This document shows positions 1-9,300 of a stretch of DNA of 19,183 nucleotides, in pieces. The stretch's first letter is position 1; every line of letters begins with the position of its first letter. The stretch is from Scenedesmus sp. ARA3. Taxonomy: Eukaryota > Chlorophyta > Chlorophyceae > Sphaeropleales > Scenedesmaceae. Location of the stretch: contig RWJK01000299.1 in the NCBI GenBank assembly GCA_004335835.1, forward strand, positions 1 to 19,183, given 5' to 3'. Below the pieces are notes generated by a model that had not been told where the DNA came from, did not search any database, and saw only the letters and a program-made list of their open reading frames with translations. A program made the translations under genes and the position numbers.

Positions 1-1247
1 TGGAGGTTGTAGGTGCTACAATCCTGGTCAGAACCACGCATTGTAGGTGGCACGACCTACTATGGGAGCAGATGGGGCTGACCCAAACTTGTCACTGTAA
101 CCAGGACCTCGCATCACTAGCAAGACCCATAACTGGCAGGACAAGCATCGAGTCATAAAACAAGCCAAAAATACTGAATATGTATCCATTTAGCTACACA
201 CCGACACTAGCTTTGCATGCTCTGGCCACGTCTGTGGGTAAACGATCAGCCAGGAATTCAGACAAGGCAAGGAGCAGCAAAGTACTGATAACTTCGATAA
301 AGCCTTATTATAATCACAAATCCCGGGAACACCCAGCAGCAAAGCGATTGTCTGGTGACGCCACAAGTCCGTAACCATGTACGGCAGGCACGAGGGCTCA
401 CCATTGCTGTGCAGCACTGCTGGAGCTTATACATCACCGAGTATCGCAGGACAAAACCAAACGAATGCTTTAATCTGTTTGCAGGGCAACAGCAAAACCA
501 ATCGACACTGCAGCAGCAGCACGAGTGACCAGGCAGCATGCTGAGGGCGCCAAAAGCATGCTCGGTCATGACAGCAAAGCATACCGTAGCACTCTATTTT
601 GAAACGTCATAAACAACCATCATGCTATTGCTTGGCTATTGCAAAGCATGGGTCAGTATGTACAGCAGCCGTTGCCCAAAAGGCAGCGGGACACCAGTGC
701 ACGCAGCAAAGCAGCCGGGCACTTGCCAAGACAGGGGCACTTCTCGTCACAGCTGACACCTCATAAGGTGCAACAGTTGTATTGGGTGGAATCTGAGAAG
801 CTTGCAGAAGGCGTAGCTACACCTACAGGTGTCTAATGCAGTAGGGCAACTCAGTTGCCTTCGTGACCACCTGCTGCGTGTTGGTCTGATGATGGATGAC
901 TGTACCCTTTCACATAGCTGTCATTTGGTCGGTATATCCACAGCAACACACCACAAAGAATCGTATGCCTTTGTCCGGATGCAGCTGCCTGCTGATGATC
1001 AACCATTCCCCCAAAGGGCATTTACAGGCTCTGCTTGACCAGCATTCACGGCAATCAACACTCATTACAGCTGTACACATGCACGTGCGGAGCACTGCCG
1101 AGATGCCACCCTGCCCTGGCACAGCTGACACCGGCACAAAGATACTGGCATGCCATGCAGCTTGCAGGAAACGAACCGATGAACTGAACAAGCTTAGCAT
1201 CAGCACATCATCGGTGCTGTTCAGTACATTACAGCCGCTGCAGGGCA
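1..1247. other. Intergenic region / 3' flank of ERCC1
   Basis: I see no convincing gene here. Open frames on both strands are short and low in complexity (His/Gln/Pro-rich on the plus strand near 1200-1450) and match nothing I recognise. Two small inverted repeats sit at the left end. One is TTGTAG-GTG-CTACAA at 7-21. The other pairs GTAGGT (43-48) with ACCTAC (55-60), and both share the string TTGTAGGTG. The right part should hold the ERCC1 3' UTR. Minus-strand TGTAA candidates lie at 1229-1233, 1065-1069 and 1022-1026. Confidence 0.5.
1065..1069 (-). promoter_or_regulatory. Candidate TGTAA polyadenylation signal for ERCC1
   Basis: TTACA on the plus strand is TGTAA on the minus strand, about 180 bases past the ERCC1 stop. 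A second copy at 1229-1233 is only about 15 bases past the stop, and a third is at 1022-1026. TGTAA is the usual green-algal poly(A) signal. Which copy is used cannot be decided from sequence, and a 5-mer occurs often by chance. Confidence 0.35.
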
Positions 1248-4181
1248 TCAAAACTCCTCCAGCAGCTCATCATCACAGCCATACTCATCATCCTGAGGAG
1301 GCAGTGGCAGAAACTCGCCACGCGCCTGCCGCCCATGCATCCCAGCCGCACCCATGCCATCAACAGCAGCATCTAGCACAGCAGCAGCAGCTTCAGGCTC
1401 TTCTTCTTCTTCCTCCTCCTCTCCTGTATCCTCCTGCTCTCCAGCAGCAGCACCCATAGCTGCATCTGCATCATCTGCATCTGCAGAGTGTAGATTAAGG
1501 TCCGCCTCTTCCTCTGCTTGCTGTTGCTCTTCTCGCTGCTGCTGCTGCTGCTGCCCTGCACCCTCACTCGCTGCCGCACTACCAGCTGCAGCTGCCCCAG
1601 CACTGCCGTCACGACCACCACCACCAGCAGCAGCAGCAGCAGGCGCCTGCACCCCTCCTGCCAGGCTGCGTTTGAAGGGCTGGCTGAAGGCATCCGCCAG
1701 CCTCTTTGCCTTCACAGGGCCCAGGCCTGGTATGGCAGCAAATGCCTCCACGTCAGCCTGCATGGCCTCAGCCAGGCTGCCAAAGCGGCTGGCCAGGCTA
1801 AACGCATCACTCCTGCAGGACAAAGTGCAGGCAGACAGTGCAGGCAGCACCCAAACACGTCACTCCTGCATGCCACCTGCTGCATCAGCCTGCATTGCCT
1901 CAGCCAGGCTGCCAAAGCGGCTGGCAAAGCTAAAAGCATCACTCCTGCAATAACACAGCAGTGCATTCAGCAAGAACATGTCATTCCAATAGGCCTGGGA
2001 TGGCAGCAAAGGCTTCCACGTCAGCCTGCATGGCCTCGGCCAGGCTGCCGAAGCGACTGGCCTGGCTGAAGGCGTCACTCCTGCAGGAGCAAAACAGCGC
2101 AGGCAGCAAGAATGCATCACTCCTGCATGCCAAGTACTGCCTCAGCAAAGCTAAAACCGTCACTCCTGCAGGAAGAAGACAGTGCAGGCAACAATGCCAC
2201 ATCACTCCTGAGGCCCAAAACAGTGCAAGCAGCAGAAACACATTACTCCTGCATGCCAGCTACTGCCCGGCATGGTCGTCGCCTCAGTCAGGCACGAACA
2301 CAAGTGCAGGCATGTATGCACACAAGGCAGCAAGGGGTTGAGCTGGATCATGCGCGTTGCAACCGCTAGCTACTGCACCAGCCCCCAGAACTCGCAAATG
2401 CTGTCCCACAAGCACCGCATACAGCTCGGCCTGCAACCGCAGTCACACACGCAAAGTCAGCCCCACCTGTTGACGCCCCGGATAGCGGTCATCACCCCCG
2501 AGAGCCGCCCCAGGTAGTCAGTGTCGCGCTGCTCCATGATGGAGGAGGCCGGCTTGTTCTCGTACGCCTTGAGCGTCTCTACGTAGCGCGCACACTCCTG
2601 CATGATGATGGTGGGATGGCAACAGACATCACGGCAGCATCAAGGCAGCAGACAGGGGTACTTTGATATGCCATTAGAGCGTGTTCATGTAGCGCGCACA
2701 CTCCTGCAGGGGTGGGAGGGCCGCAAGGAGGGCGGCGGAGAAGAACAGGGGGCATGAACAAAATAATTTGCAGCAAGTAGCCAGCAGCCAGGTGTGCTTT
2801 GCTGCAGGCACTTAATTAACGATGCTGTGCAGTGCGTACAACTCCTTGATGGTTGGTGTAGCTCAACAGTTCAGCATGCCTCGCTTGTTGCTGCTGTGTT
2901 ACTGCCCATGCAGCTTATCAGTCAACTCCTTTGCCATCTCCCTTGACATTGCTGTGCCCACCTCGTTGCTCCATGCGCAGATGAGCACCGCGTCCGCGCC
3001 CAGCGCCGCCCTGTGCAGCTCCTGCAGCGGCTTGACTACTTCTTCCACGTCAACCAGCAGCAGCAGCACCAGCAGCCGGTACGCGCGCTGCACGGCGGCC
3101 AGGCGGTGCAGGATGTACTCCGGCTGCAGCAGGTGGTACCTGGCCAGAAGGGGTGCAGCACAGCAGCAGCAGCAGCAGCAGCACAGGTGCACACATCATG
3201 GTTGCGCTGTTTGCAGCCAGGCGGTGCAGGATGCACTCCAGCTGCAGCAGGTAGTACCTGGCCAGACATGCAGCGGTTCAGAAGCGGTCGTGGCACACGT
3301 ACACGTACAGCATGAATGAATCATAGCGATCAGTTTTGCTGTACAGCAATGACGGGTGCATGTAGCAGAACCGGCAAACTGGCGAGCAGCTGGCATAGCA
3401 CGAGCGACATGCATGCACCCAAGCGCAGTGACGCAGCAGGGCCTGCTTGTACCTGAGGCTGAGAAATAGCACTGCGGTGTTGGCCCCGCACAGGAAGTCA
3501 GGCACGAGGCCATCATTGAATGCCCAGCGCACTCCCCGCAGCTGCTTGAGCACCGGGTTGCCCTGCTGCCGCTGACTCACCAGCACAGCATTCAGCGGCG
3601 CAGCCTGCAGACAGAGCGTGCAAGGGCAACAGTACTACTGTAATACTGTGCCAGAGTGCCAAAGTGCCAGAGTGCCAGAGGTGTGAAGAAAGAGAGGTTG
3701 TGAAGCTGGCAGTTGCAGGCACCACTACATACGACACAGTGTGGCATCAACCGGGCCCTTTACCGTGCGTGTGCAGGTGCATCCACGCTCCTGCAGGATT
3801 GCTGAGCAACCGCATGGCATTTGGCCAGCAAGCCAGGTCTGCTGGATTGACGAGAAAATGCCCAGCTGCTGCACGTGTCAGGTGCATTTACCAACAGAAG
3901 ATGTGCCATCAGTAAGCGCACCTGCGCAGCTGGCGCCCTCTGTGCAGCACCACCAGCAGCTGCACCTGCTGCTGCTGCTGCGCCACCAGCAGCACCAGCA
4001 GCAGCAGGCACCGCAACCCTTGCCACACCAATGGGTGCCGCTGCACCCGCTGCGCCTGCTGCTGTCTGGTTGTAGCGTGGCAGTGCCATGTTCAAACCCA
4101 TGCCAGCGCCTGCTACTGCGCTGCCAGAGCCACCTGCAGCGTCTGCTGCTGCACCTCTGCTATAGAACGTGTTGCTGTAGA

Positions 4182-4216
<35 letters not shown>

Positions 4217-4507
4217 GGGTCTGTCGGTCGGCCAGGGCCTGAGACGCCAGGCATGCCTGCAGGAAACGAGCAAGGGAATCAACATAGTGAGGCACATATA
4301 CTCTGCGTTTCTAACGGGAGGACAGTTGCATGCTCCATCTGCCACAGCGGAGCAGCCAGCTACACCAAAAACTAGCATATTACAATTGCCTCACGGTTTG
4401 GGGCGCGGCCACATCAGGTACAGAGGAAGCTAGCAGCATGGCCATGCCGCACTCGGCTGCTGCTGCGCACCTGCATTGCCTGCCTGAGCTCCAGGGCCCA
4501 ATGGAAC

Positions 4508-4542
<35 letters not shown>

Positions 4543-4920
4543 CTCCTGCCTGCTGCCTGTTCAGGAACCCTGGTTGGAAGGCAGTGGGCGGTGCAGATGG
4601 CCGCTGCGCTGCTTGCACCTGGAGGCCAGTCAAATAGCAGCAAAGGCAGGCACAAAGAGTAGAGCGGTGGTACAAAATAGCCTGGAAACTGAGCAGTACA
4701 GCATTGCTTGTCAGCACGGTCAACCAACAGAAGCAGCGAGACAGCATGCGAGGAGGAATAGTAGTACAAGAGGCTGCGTGCTGCTGCAACCCACCTCACG
4801 GAAGCTTGGGAGAGCGATGCGCATGCGTGGCGCAGCTGCTGCTCCTGCAGCTGCGCCTGCTGCTGCTTCCGCTGCTCCATTGCCTGGCGGATTGCTGGCG
4901 GGGCCTTGCCTGCAAAGCAT
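1248..4920 (-). CDS. ERCC1: DNA excision repair protein ERCC1 (RAD10), seven exons
   Basis: Exons in transcript order: 4920-4795, 4618-4471, 4256-3922, 3604-3453, 3139-2962, 2597-2467, 1812-1248. Phases agree at all six junctions and give 544 residues (human 297, Arabidopsis about 410). ERCC1 pairs with XPF, whose nuclease cuts 5' of lesions in the nucleus. Residues 33-43 (MRIALPSFREV) resemble the N-terminal IPSYQEV motif of plant ERCC1. Residues 43-203 are Gln/Ala/Gly-rich with two Q10 runs. The central XPF-like domain, about 204-325, has RQQGNPVLK, RYHLLQPEY, DVEEVVKP and ICAWSNEECARY, and lacks the nuclease residues, as expected for ERCC1. The tandem helix-hairpin-helix domain, about 340-405, has VNRSD, FGSL, IPGLGPVKAKRL and QPFKR. 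Residues 406-544 form an acidic Ala/Gln-rich tail not shared with human. The start is uncertain: ATG at 4824, directly before RIALPSFRE, is an alternative. Introns 4-6 contain copied junctions. Confidence 0.9.
1856..2255 (-). repeat. Array of duplicated exon-7 acceptor junctions in ERCC1 intron 6
   Basis: The true exon-7 junction (plus-strand core ATCACTCCTGCA, 1806-1817) recurs in intact or decayed form at 1859, 1938, 2074, 2116, 2159, 2201 and 2242. The last five are 41-43 bases apart, forming a small minisatellite. Two copies bring exon sequence with them. Bases 1888-1944 match exon bases 1756-1812 at about 53 of 57 positions. Bases 1991-2080 match 1723-1812 at about 80 of 90. On the minus strand these read SDAFSFASRFGSLAEAMQAD and SDAFSQASRFGSLAEAMQAD, each behind a TGCAG acceptor. 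The 1991-2080 copy continues to IPGLLE and stops at TGA 1983-1981. Counts are by eye. Confidence 0.85.
2677..2708 (-). repeat. Junction echo of ERCC1 exon 6 in intron 5
   Basis: These 32 bases match 2571-2602, the first bases of exon 6 plus its acceptor, at about 28 of 32 positions, 106 bases upstream in the transcript. On the minus strand the copy has a CTGCAG acceptor followed by ECARYMNTL and then TAA (2676-2674). The real exon reads ECARYVETLKAYENK. If spliced in, the copy would end the protein before the helix-hairpin-helix domain. Confidence 0.75.
3161..3183. repeat. (CAG)n tract in ERCC1 intron 4
   Basis: About 7.7 CAG units, read as CTG on the transcript. The tract is roughly 20 bases upstream of the acceptor of exon 5 (AG at 3141-3140). 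Confidence 0.9.
3217..3266 (-). repeat. Junction echo of ERCC1 exon 5 in intron 4
   Basis: These 50 bases match 3099-3148, the start of exon 5 with its CCAG acceptor, at about 47 of 50 positions, offset 118. The copy keeps the AG and frame and reads YYLLQLECILHRLA, against YHLLQPEYILHRLA in the exon. A CAG/CTG tract (3161-3183) lies between the copies. On the transcript this CTG run stands where the pyrimidine tract of the real acceptor is expected. Confidence 0.85.
3648..3679. repeat. Four tandem 8-bp GTGCCAGA units in ERCC1 intron 3
   Basis: GTGCCAGA, GTGCCAAA, GTGCCAGA and GTGCCAGA follow one another without gaps, about 45 bases from the acceptor of exon 4. No function is apparent. Confidence 0.8.
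4186..4215. repeat. (CTG)10 tract encoding Q10 in ERCC1 exon 3
   Basis: Exactly ten uninterrupted CTG units on the plus strand. Read on the minus strand they encode ten glutamines between TDP and PIYSN. Confidence 0.95.
4511..4540. repeat. (CTG)10 tract encoding Q10 in ERCC1 exon 2
   Basis: Exactly ten CTG units. On the minus strand they encode ten glutamines between QQAGG and HVPLG. Confidence 0.95.
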
Positions 4921-4978
4921 TGAAAGGCATCAAAGAGGCCCAGGAGTTGCCTAAGCACGGTGACCGCGTGATGAGGTG

Positions 4979-4980
<2 letters not shown>

Positions 4981-5010
<30 letters not shown>
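4981..5010. repeat. (CTG)10 tract upstream of the ERCC1 start
   Basis: Exactly ten CTG units, about 60 bases upstream of the chosen ERCC1 start codon. The tract probably lies in the 5' UTR or an upstream intron; CAG on the minus strand. Confidence 0.9.
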
Positions 5011-5011
<1 letters not shown>

Positions 5012-6203
5012 GATTGAGTTTTGAACTGCAACACTGGCAACAGCAGCAGCGCAACAGCAACAGCAGCACTCACTGTTGCTGCTGAGAAGAGCCGTCCGGG
5101 TTGCGTCGGATCTGTGAACTTTCTGTGACAAAGCTAAAGTCGCTCATTCATCAGCGTGCATGCACAGATGCACGTGGGGCCGGGCAAGCAGTAGGGCTTT
5201 CACGAGGTGCAATCCCACTCGCAAGTGCAGAAGAGTCGTTGATGAAACACGGCCAGTACATGCGCAAAAGCAGTGAGAACGACTACGTCTAGATGATGCA
5301 CGAGCGCAGACAAGCAGGTGACAGCAACTCGATAGTCACTTATCACCTGACACATGTTGGAGAGTGCTCACCAGCTTGACACCGTAACCTTCTGACGGGG
5401 GCTATGTTTGCCACGTCTAAAGCAGGCGATACAGAAGTGTATTCAGTAGCTGATCTGTGTCGTGCAGGGCTGTGCACAAACTTGAACAGGAGGGTTTTGC
5501 AGCTGAGGCCTGATGCCCAGCCTGAGCAGACAGCGTCGTACAGTCGATGAGTGGGCAGTGCGGCAGTATGTACCCATGGAGGCATGCTCAAACTAGGTGG
5601 TGTTAGCCTTTGTACCGCTACATGCGCCGTGGTGCTGCAGGGGGGTGCTGGCTTGTCTAGACAAAGCACACGAGAAGTAACTCCTGCCAGTGCAGTGCAT
5701 TGCGCTGGTCCGGGCGCCATGGGTTGTGCCAGTGCAACGGATGGTAGAATGCAGCACGCAGTAGCGCTTAGGAGGAGGTGATGACACTTGATAGCCATTC
5801 GCGGCCTTGCACTGCTGGATGATCATCTTGTGCACCCTCACCAGAAGCACCTGTTGCAGGTGCTCAAAGCCCTGTTACTTTCACAGGATGACAACTGCAT
5901 TCCAGCCACTCCATCTGATCTACCTTTCAGCACAAATTTCACCACGTTCCGTGCATGTTTAGTCAGGGAAGCGGGCTGATGAGATTGCGCAGCTTTTGCT
6001 GCTGCTCAGGGAGCTATCAGTGTCTCACCAATCAGACCACTCTGATCTGCACTCAACGCCACTGACATGTATGTTTGTAGAGCCTGACCATACATTCGCG
6101 AGGTTGGCAGCCAAAGCACTTGGGCAGGTCGCTCACCACGAGGTGATAGCGAGGCAACAGGGCACAGGTGATCATCAACAGCCTGCAAGAATGGAGTGAA
6201 TGG

Positions 6204-6213
6204 TATATTTAAA
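6204..6213 (+). promoter_or_regulatory. TATA-like element upstream of the RS gene
   Basis: TATATTTAAA lies about 130 bases upstream of the chosen start codon at 6345, in a stretch otherwise poor in A+T runs. Position and composition fit a core promoter TATA element, but there is no transcript start to confirm it. Confidence 0.3.
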
Positions 6214-6344
6214 ACAGCATTACCGTAGCGCATGATGCGTGCTACCTCGTGCAGCCCGCCAAGACTGTACTGTGCTGCTGTTCCTACTGCTGCTGCTCAT
6301 GCTGCTGCTGTCCATGTGTGATGCTGCAGGCCGGTTTGCTCAGC

Positions 6345-9300
6345 ATGACCACTGATTCGGGCAGCCCAGTAGCTAATGGCAAGGAGCAGCAGTCACCTGC
6401 AGCATCTGGCAGTGCTGATGTGAACAGCGCGCAGGATGGTTCAAAGCACTCCAGGGAACCTTCAGCAAAGCGTGCTGGCTCAGAAGCAGGAGATGAAGCA
6501 AAGTCAGCAGATGCAGCACCACCAGCAGACAGCAGCAGCGATGAGGGTTCAGACAAGGACAGCACACCCAGAAAGGAAAAGCAGCGGGAGAAGAGCCCAA
6601 GCAAGGGCGAGGAGGAGAAGGACAAGAAGCTGAAGCGTGGTGACGGCAAGTCCCGCCGCAGCCGCAGCAGGGAGCGCACAAAGCACCGCAGCAAGAGCAG
6701 CAGCCGCAGCCGCAGCAAGAGCAGGGACGCTCGAAAGAGCGACAAGAAGGCCAGCGGCAGCAGCAGGCGCAAGCGCAGCAGCAGCGCCGCGCGCCGCCGC
6801 CGCAGCAAGAGCAAAAGCAAGAGCCGCAGCCGCAGCAGAGGCCGCAAGGCCAGCACCCGTAAGGCCTCTCCCAGCTCTGCTCGCAAAGCAGCACGCGCCA
6901 GGAGCAGCAGCAGGGGCAGGGGCAAGGGCAGGGCTGGCCGCAGCAGCAGTCCTGCAAGGAAGAGGCGCAGTCCCAGCCCTGTGAGGAGGAAGCAGCGTAG
7001 CCCCAGCCCTGCACGGCGGCGCAGGCCTAGCACTAGTCCTGCAAGGAAGCGGCGCAGCCCTAGTCCTGCAAGGAAGCGGCGTGCTGCGAGTCCTGTCAGG
7101 CGCCGCCGCAGCCCCAGTCCTGCCAAGAAACGGCGCAGCCCTAGCCCCAGCCCTATCAGGAGACGCCGCAGCCCCTCTCCTGCCAGGAAGCGCAGGAGCC
7201 CTAGTCCTGCAAGGAAACGGCGCAGCCCTAGCCCTAAGCCGCGCAGCAGCAGGCAGGCAAAGGACAGGTCTCGCAGCAGGGACAGGAAGAAAGCTAGCAG
7301 CCCTGTGCGGCGCGCGCGCAGCAGCAGCAGGGAGCGCAAGCAGCAGCGCAAGCGCAGCAGCAGCAGAGACAGGAAGCGCAGCAGCAGCAGGGGCAGGAAG
7401 GAGCGAAAGCCAAGCACTAGCCCTGCAGGCAAGCGCGAAAGGTCAGGCAGCAGGGGGCGCAAGCGCAGCAGCAGCAGAGACAGGAAGCGCAGCGCAAGCA
7501 GGGAGCGCAAGCGCAGCAGCAGCAGGGGCAGGAAAGAGCGAAAGCAGAGCGCCAGCCCAGCAGGCAAGCGTGCCAGGTCAGGAAGCAGCAGCAGCAGGCA
7601 CAGCAGCGGGAAAGATGCTGGGGACGCTGCTGCTGGTGATGATGATGCAGCAGGAGGTGCAGTTCATGATGCAGAAACAGCAGCAGCTGGTGAAGCTGCT
7701 ACAGCAGCGGATCAGGCAGCAGGGGAGCCTGCTGCAGAAGAGCAGCAGGAGCAGCAGCAGCAGCAGCAGCCTGAAGGCGCTGCTGCTGCAGCAGCAGGCG
7801 ATGAGGATGGTGAGATGCAACCGGTAGAGCCGGCAGCAGGAGATGAAGCAGCAGAAGCAGCAGCAGAGGCAGAGGCAGGAGCAGCAGATGCCGCAGCTGG
7901 CAAGCGGCAAGCAGCAGAGCAGATTACATCACCTTCTGATGCTGCTGTGCGCAAGCGCAGCAGGTTTGGGCCTCCACCCACTGAGGCTGATGCTGCTGCA
8001 GCGGTGGCAGCTGCTGCTGCGTCATTTGCTGCCGACTTGTCCGCCCCACAGCAAAGCAGGTGAGGCCAGGCAGCCTGCACTGCATTAGGTCCTGTCCTTT
8101 GCTGTGCTGTGCTCGCCTTGTCTATCTGACAGCACTAACACCTACCTCCGCTTGTTGGTCGTGCTTTGCTCCCCTTCCTTATTCTGCATACCTGATGTAT
8201 CTGAGCCTGTGTGTAATGGCATGTGCTTTCTGTCTTATGCTTGCTCTCGCAACCATGCCTGGCCTGCCTCGTGCCTGCTTTTGTTGCTAGCTTGTCTCAC
8301 CATCCATGTTCCTGCCTGTTTCCTGCTGTTGCCTTTCTGCAGGTGGAGCCAGCCGGTGCAGCAAGCTCCCCAGCAGGCAGGTGCGCCCCAAGGTGCCCCG
8401 CTAATTGCTCCTGAAGCACTGTTTGCTGCTGCAGGCATGCAGCAGCACAGCCAGGCAGCGCCGCTGTTTGCAGCAGCACCAAGCACAGGTGCTGTGCCGC
8501 ATGCTGCAATGCTGGCTGCGCAGACTGCTGCTGGCTTATCCGGCAGCGCTGCTGCAGGTGTTGGCCAGGCAGCTGTCTCTGCAGCGATGGCAGCAGCAGC
8601 GGCAGCGCAGCCGGCAGGCTGGACTGGCGGCAGTGGCAGGACTGCGCAGCAGCAGCAGGATGAGATGCCGTCTGAGCTGCGCATTGCTGCTGCGCAAGCA
8701 GAGAAGAAGAGGCGCATGGAGGTGGGTGCCTGCCTCTGCTGTTTGTGCTGTAGATCTGAAGCATTGCAGCTGGCAGCGGGCGCAAAGAGCTGTATGTTGT
8801 GCTACATGCTGGGAGCTTCGGCAGTGAGCTCTGTACCTCTGTGCTGCATGCCAGAAAGCTGGAGCAGGAAGTTTCAGCTGCAGATGCTGCGGTCCCATGG
8901 CAAACGTTTTGGTGAAACGTGTGCCTGCCCTGTAAATGGTTTCACCTACAAGCTGGACAACATGGTGGCTGTTGCGCTGCTGTGCTGCTGCCCGTGCTGT
9001 GCAGGAGCTGCTGCGGCAGAAGGAGGAGCAGCAGGAGGGAGGGCTGGGCGACGATGCACTCTTCGCAGCAGCCGGCGCTGCAGGCGCAGCAGAAGCAGCG
9101 GCAGCAGCGGCAGCGGCAGCAGCACCGGAGTTTGTGCCGCTGACGCCAGAGCAGCAAAAGGTGTGAGGTGTTGGCAGCCACAAGTGTCTGCTCGTGCAAT
9201 AGCGTGCAGCAGCAGCGCTATTAAGCAACCGATTCAGCACTGCCACAAACAGCAGCCTGGCAGCAGCAGTGGCAGCGGCTATCGCCTTGTTGCTGTGCTG

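Larger units (their letters stand above)
4921..6344. other. Divergent promoter region, with unassigned exon-like pieces
   Basis: ERCC1 (minus) and the RS gene (plus) diverge from here, so both promoters and 5' UTRs should lie in this stretch. No complete gene is recognisable. On the minus strand two pieces look exon-like. One is 6189-6144, between TTGCAG and GTGAGC; one frame reads LLMITCALLPRYHLV. The other is about 5865-5785 and reads FEHLQQVLLVRVHKMIIQQC. They match no family I know and may be chance or gene remnants. Bases 6345 onward are preceded by an acceptor-like TGCTGCAG at 6322-6329, hinting at a 5' UTR intron. Confidence 0.35.

Noticed and set aside
1..60. Two small inverted repeats at the left end as mobile-element ends
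   Set aside because: The arms are only six bases and there is no second end, target duplication or transposase in the window.
896..1459. 187-codon plus-strand frame ending in a His/Gln/Pro-rich stretch
   Set aside because: Its last part is antisense to the ERCC1 acidic tail and the rest has no recognisable content.
3760..3921. Extension of ERCC1 exon 3 past 3922
   Set aside because: The frame stays open, but GTGCGC at 3921 and the in-phase start of exon 4 (AAPLNAVLVSQRQQGNP) give the conserved ERCC1 sequence directly.
6249..6344. Upstream in-frame ATG of the RS gene, adding a Cys-rich leader
   Set aside because: The leader is a translated CTG/TGC run followed by an acceptor-like TGCTGCAG. 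ATG 6345 has a better context and gives a plausible N-terminus, but the longer form is not excluded.
6284..7567. A 427-codon open frame on the minus strand, rich in Leu and Arg
   Set aside because: It is the antisense of the RS-domain exon. Arg/Ser codons read backwards give Leu/Ala runs with no stops, and there is no independent support.
8911..8946. Inverted repeat GGTGAAAC...GTTTCACC in RS-gene intron 2
   Set aside because: Eight-base arms 20 bases apart are expected by chance in a window of this size and nothing around them suggests a function.
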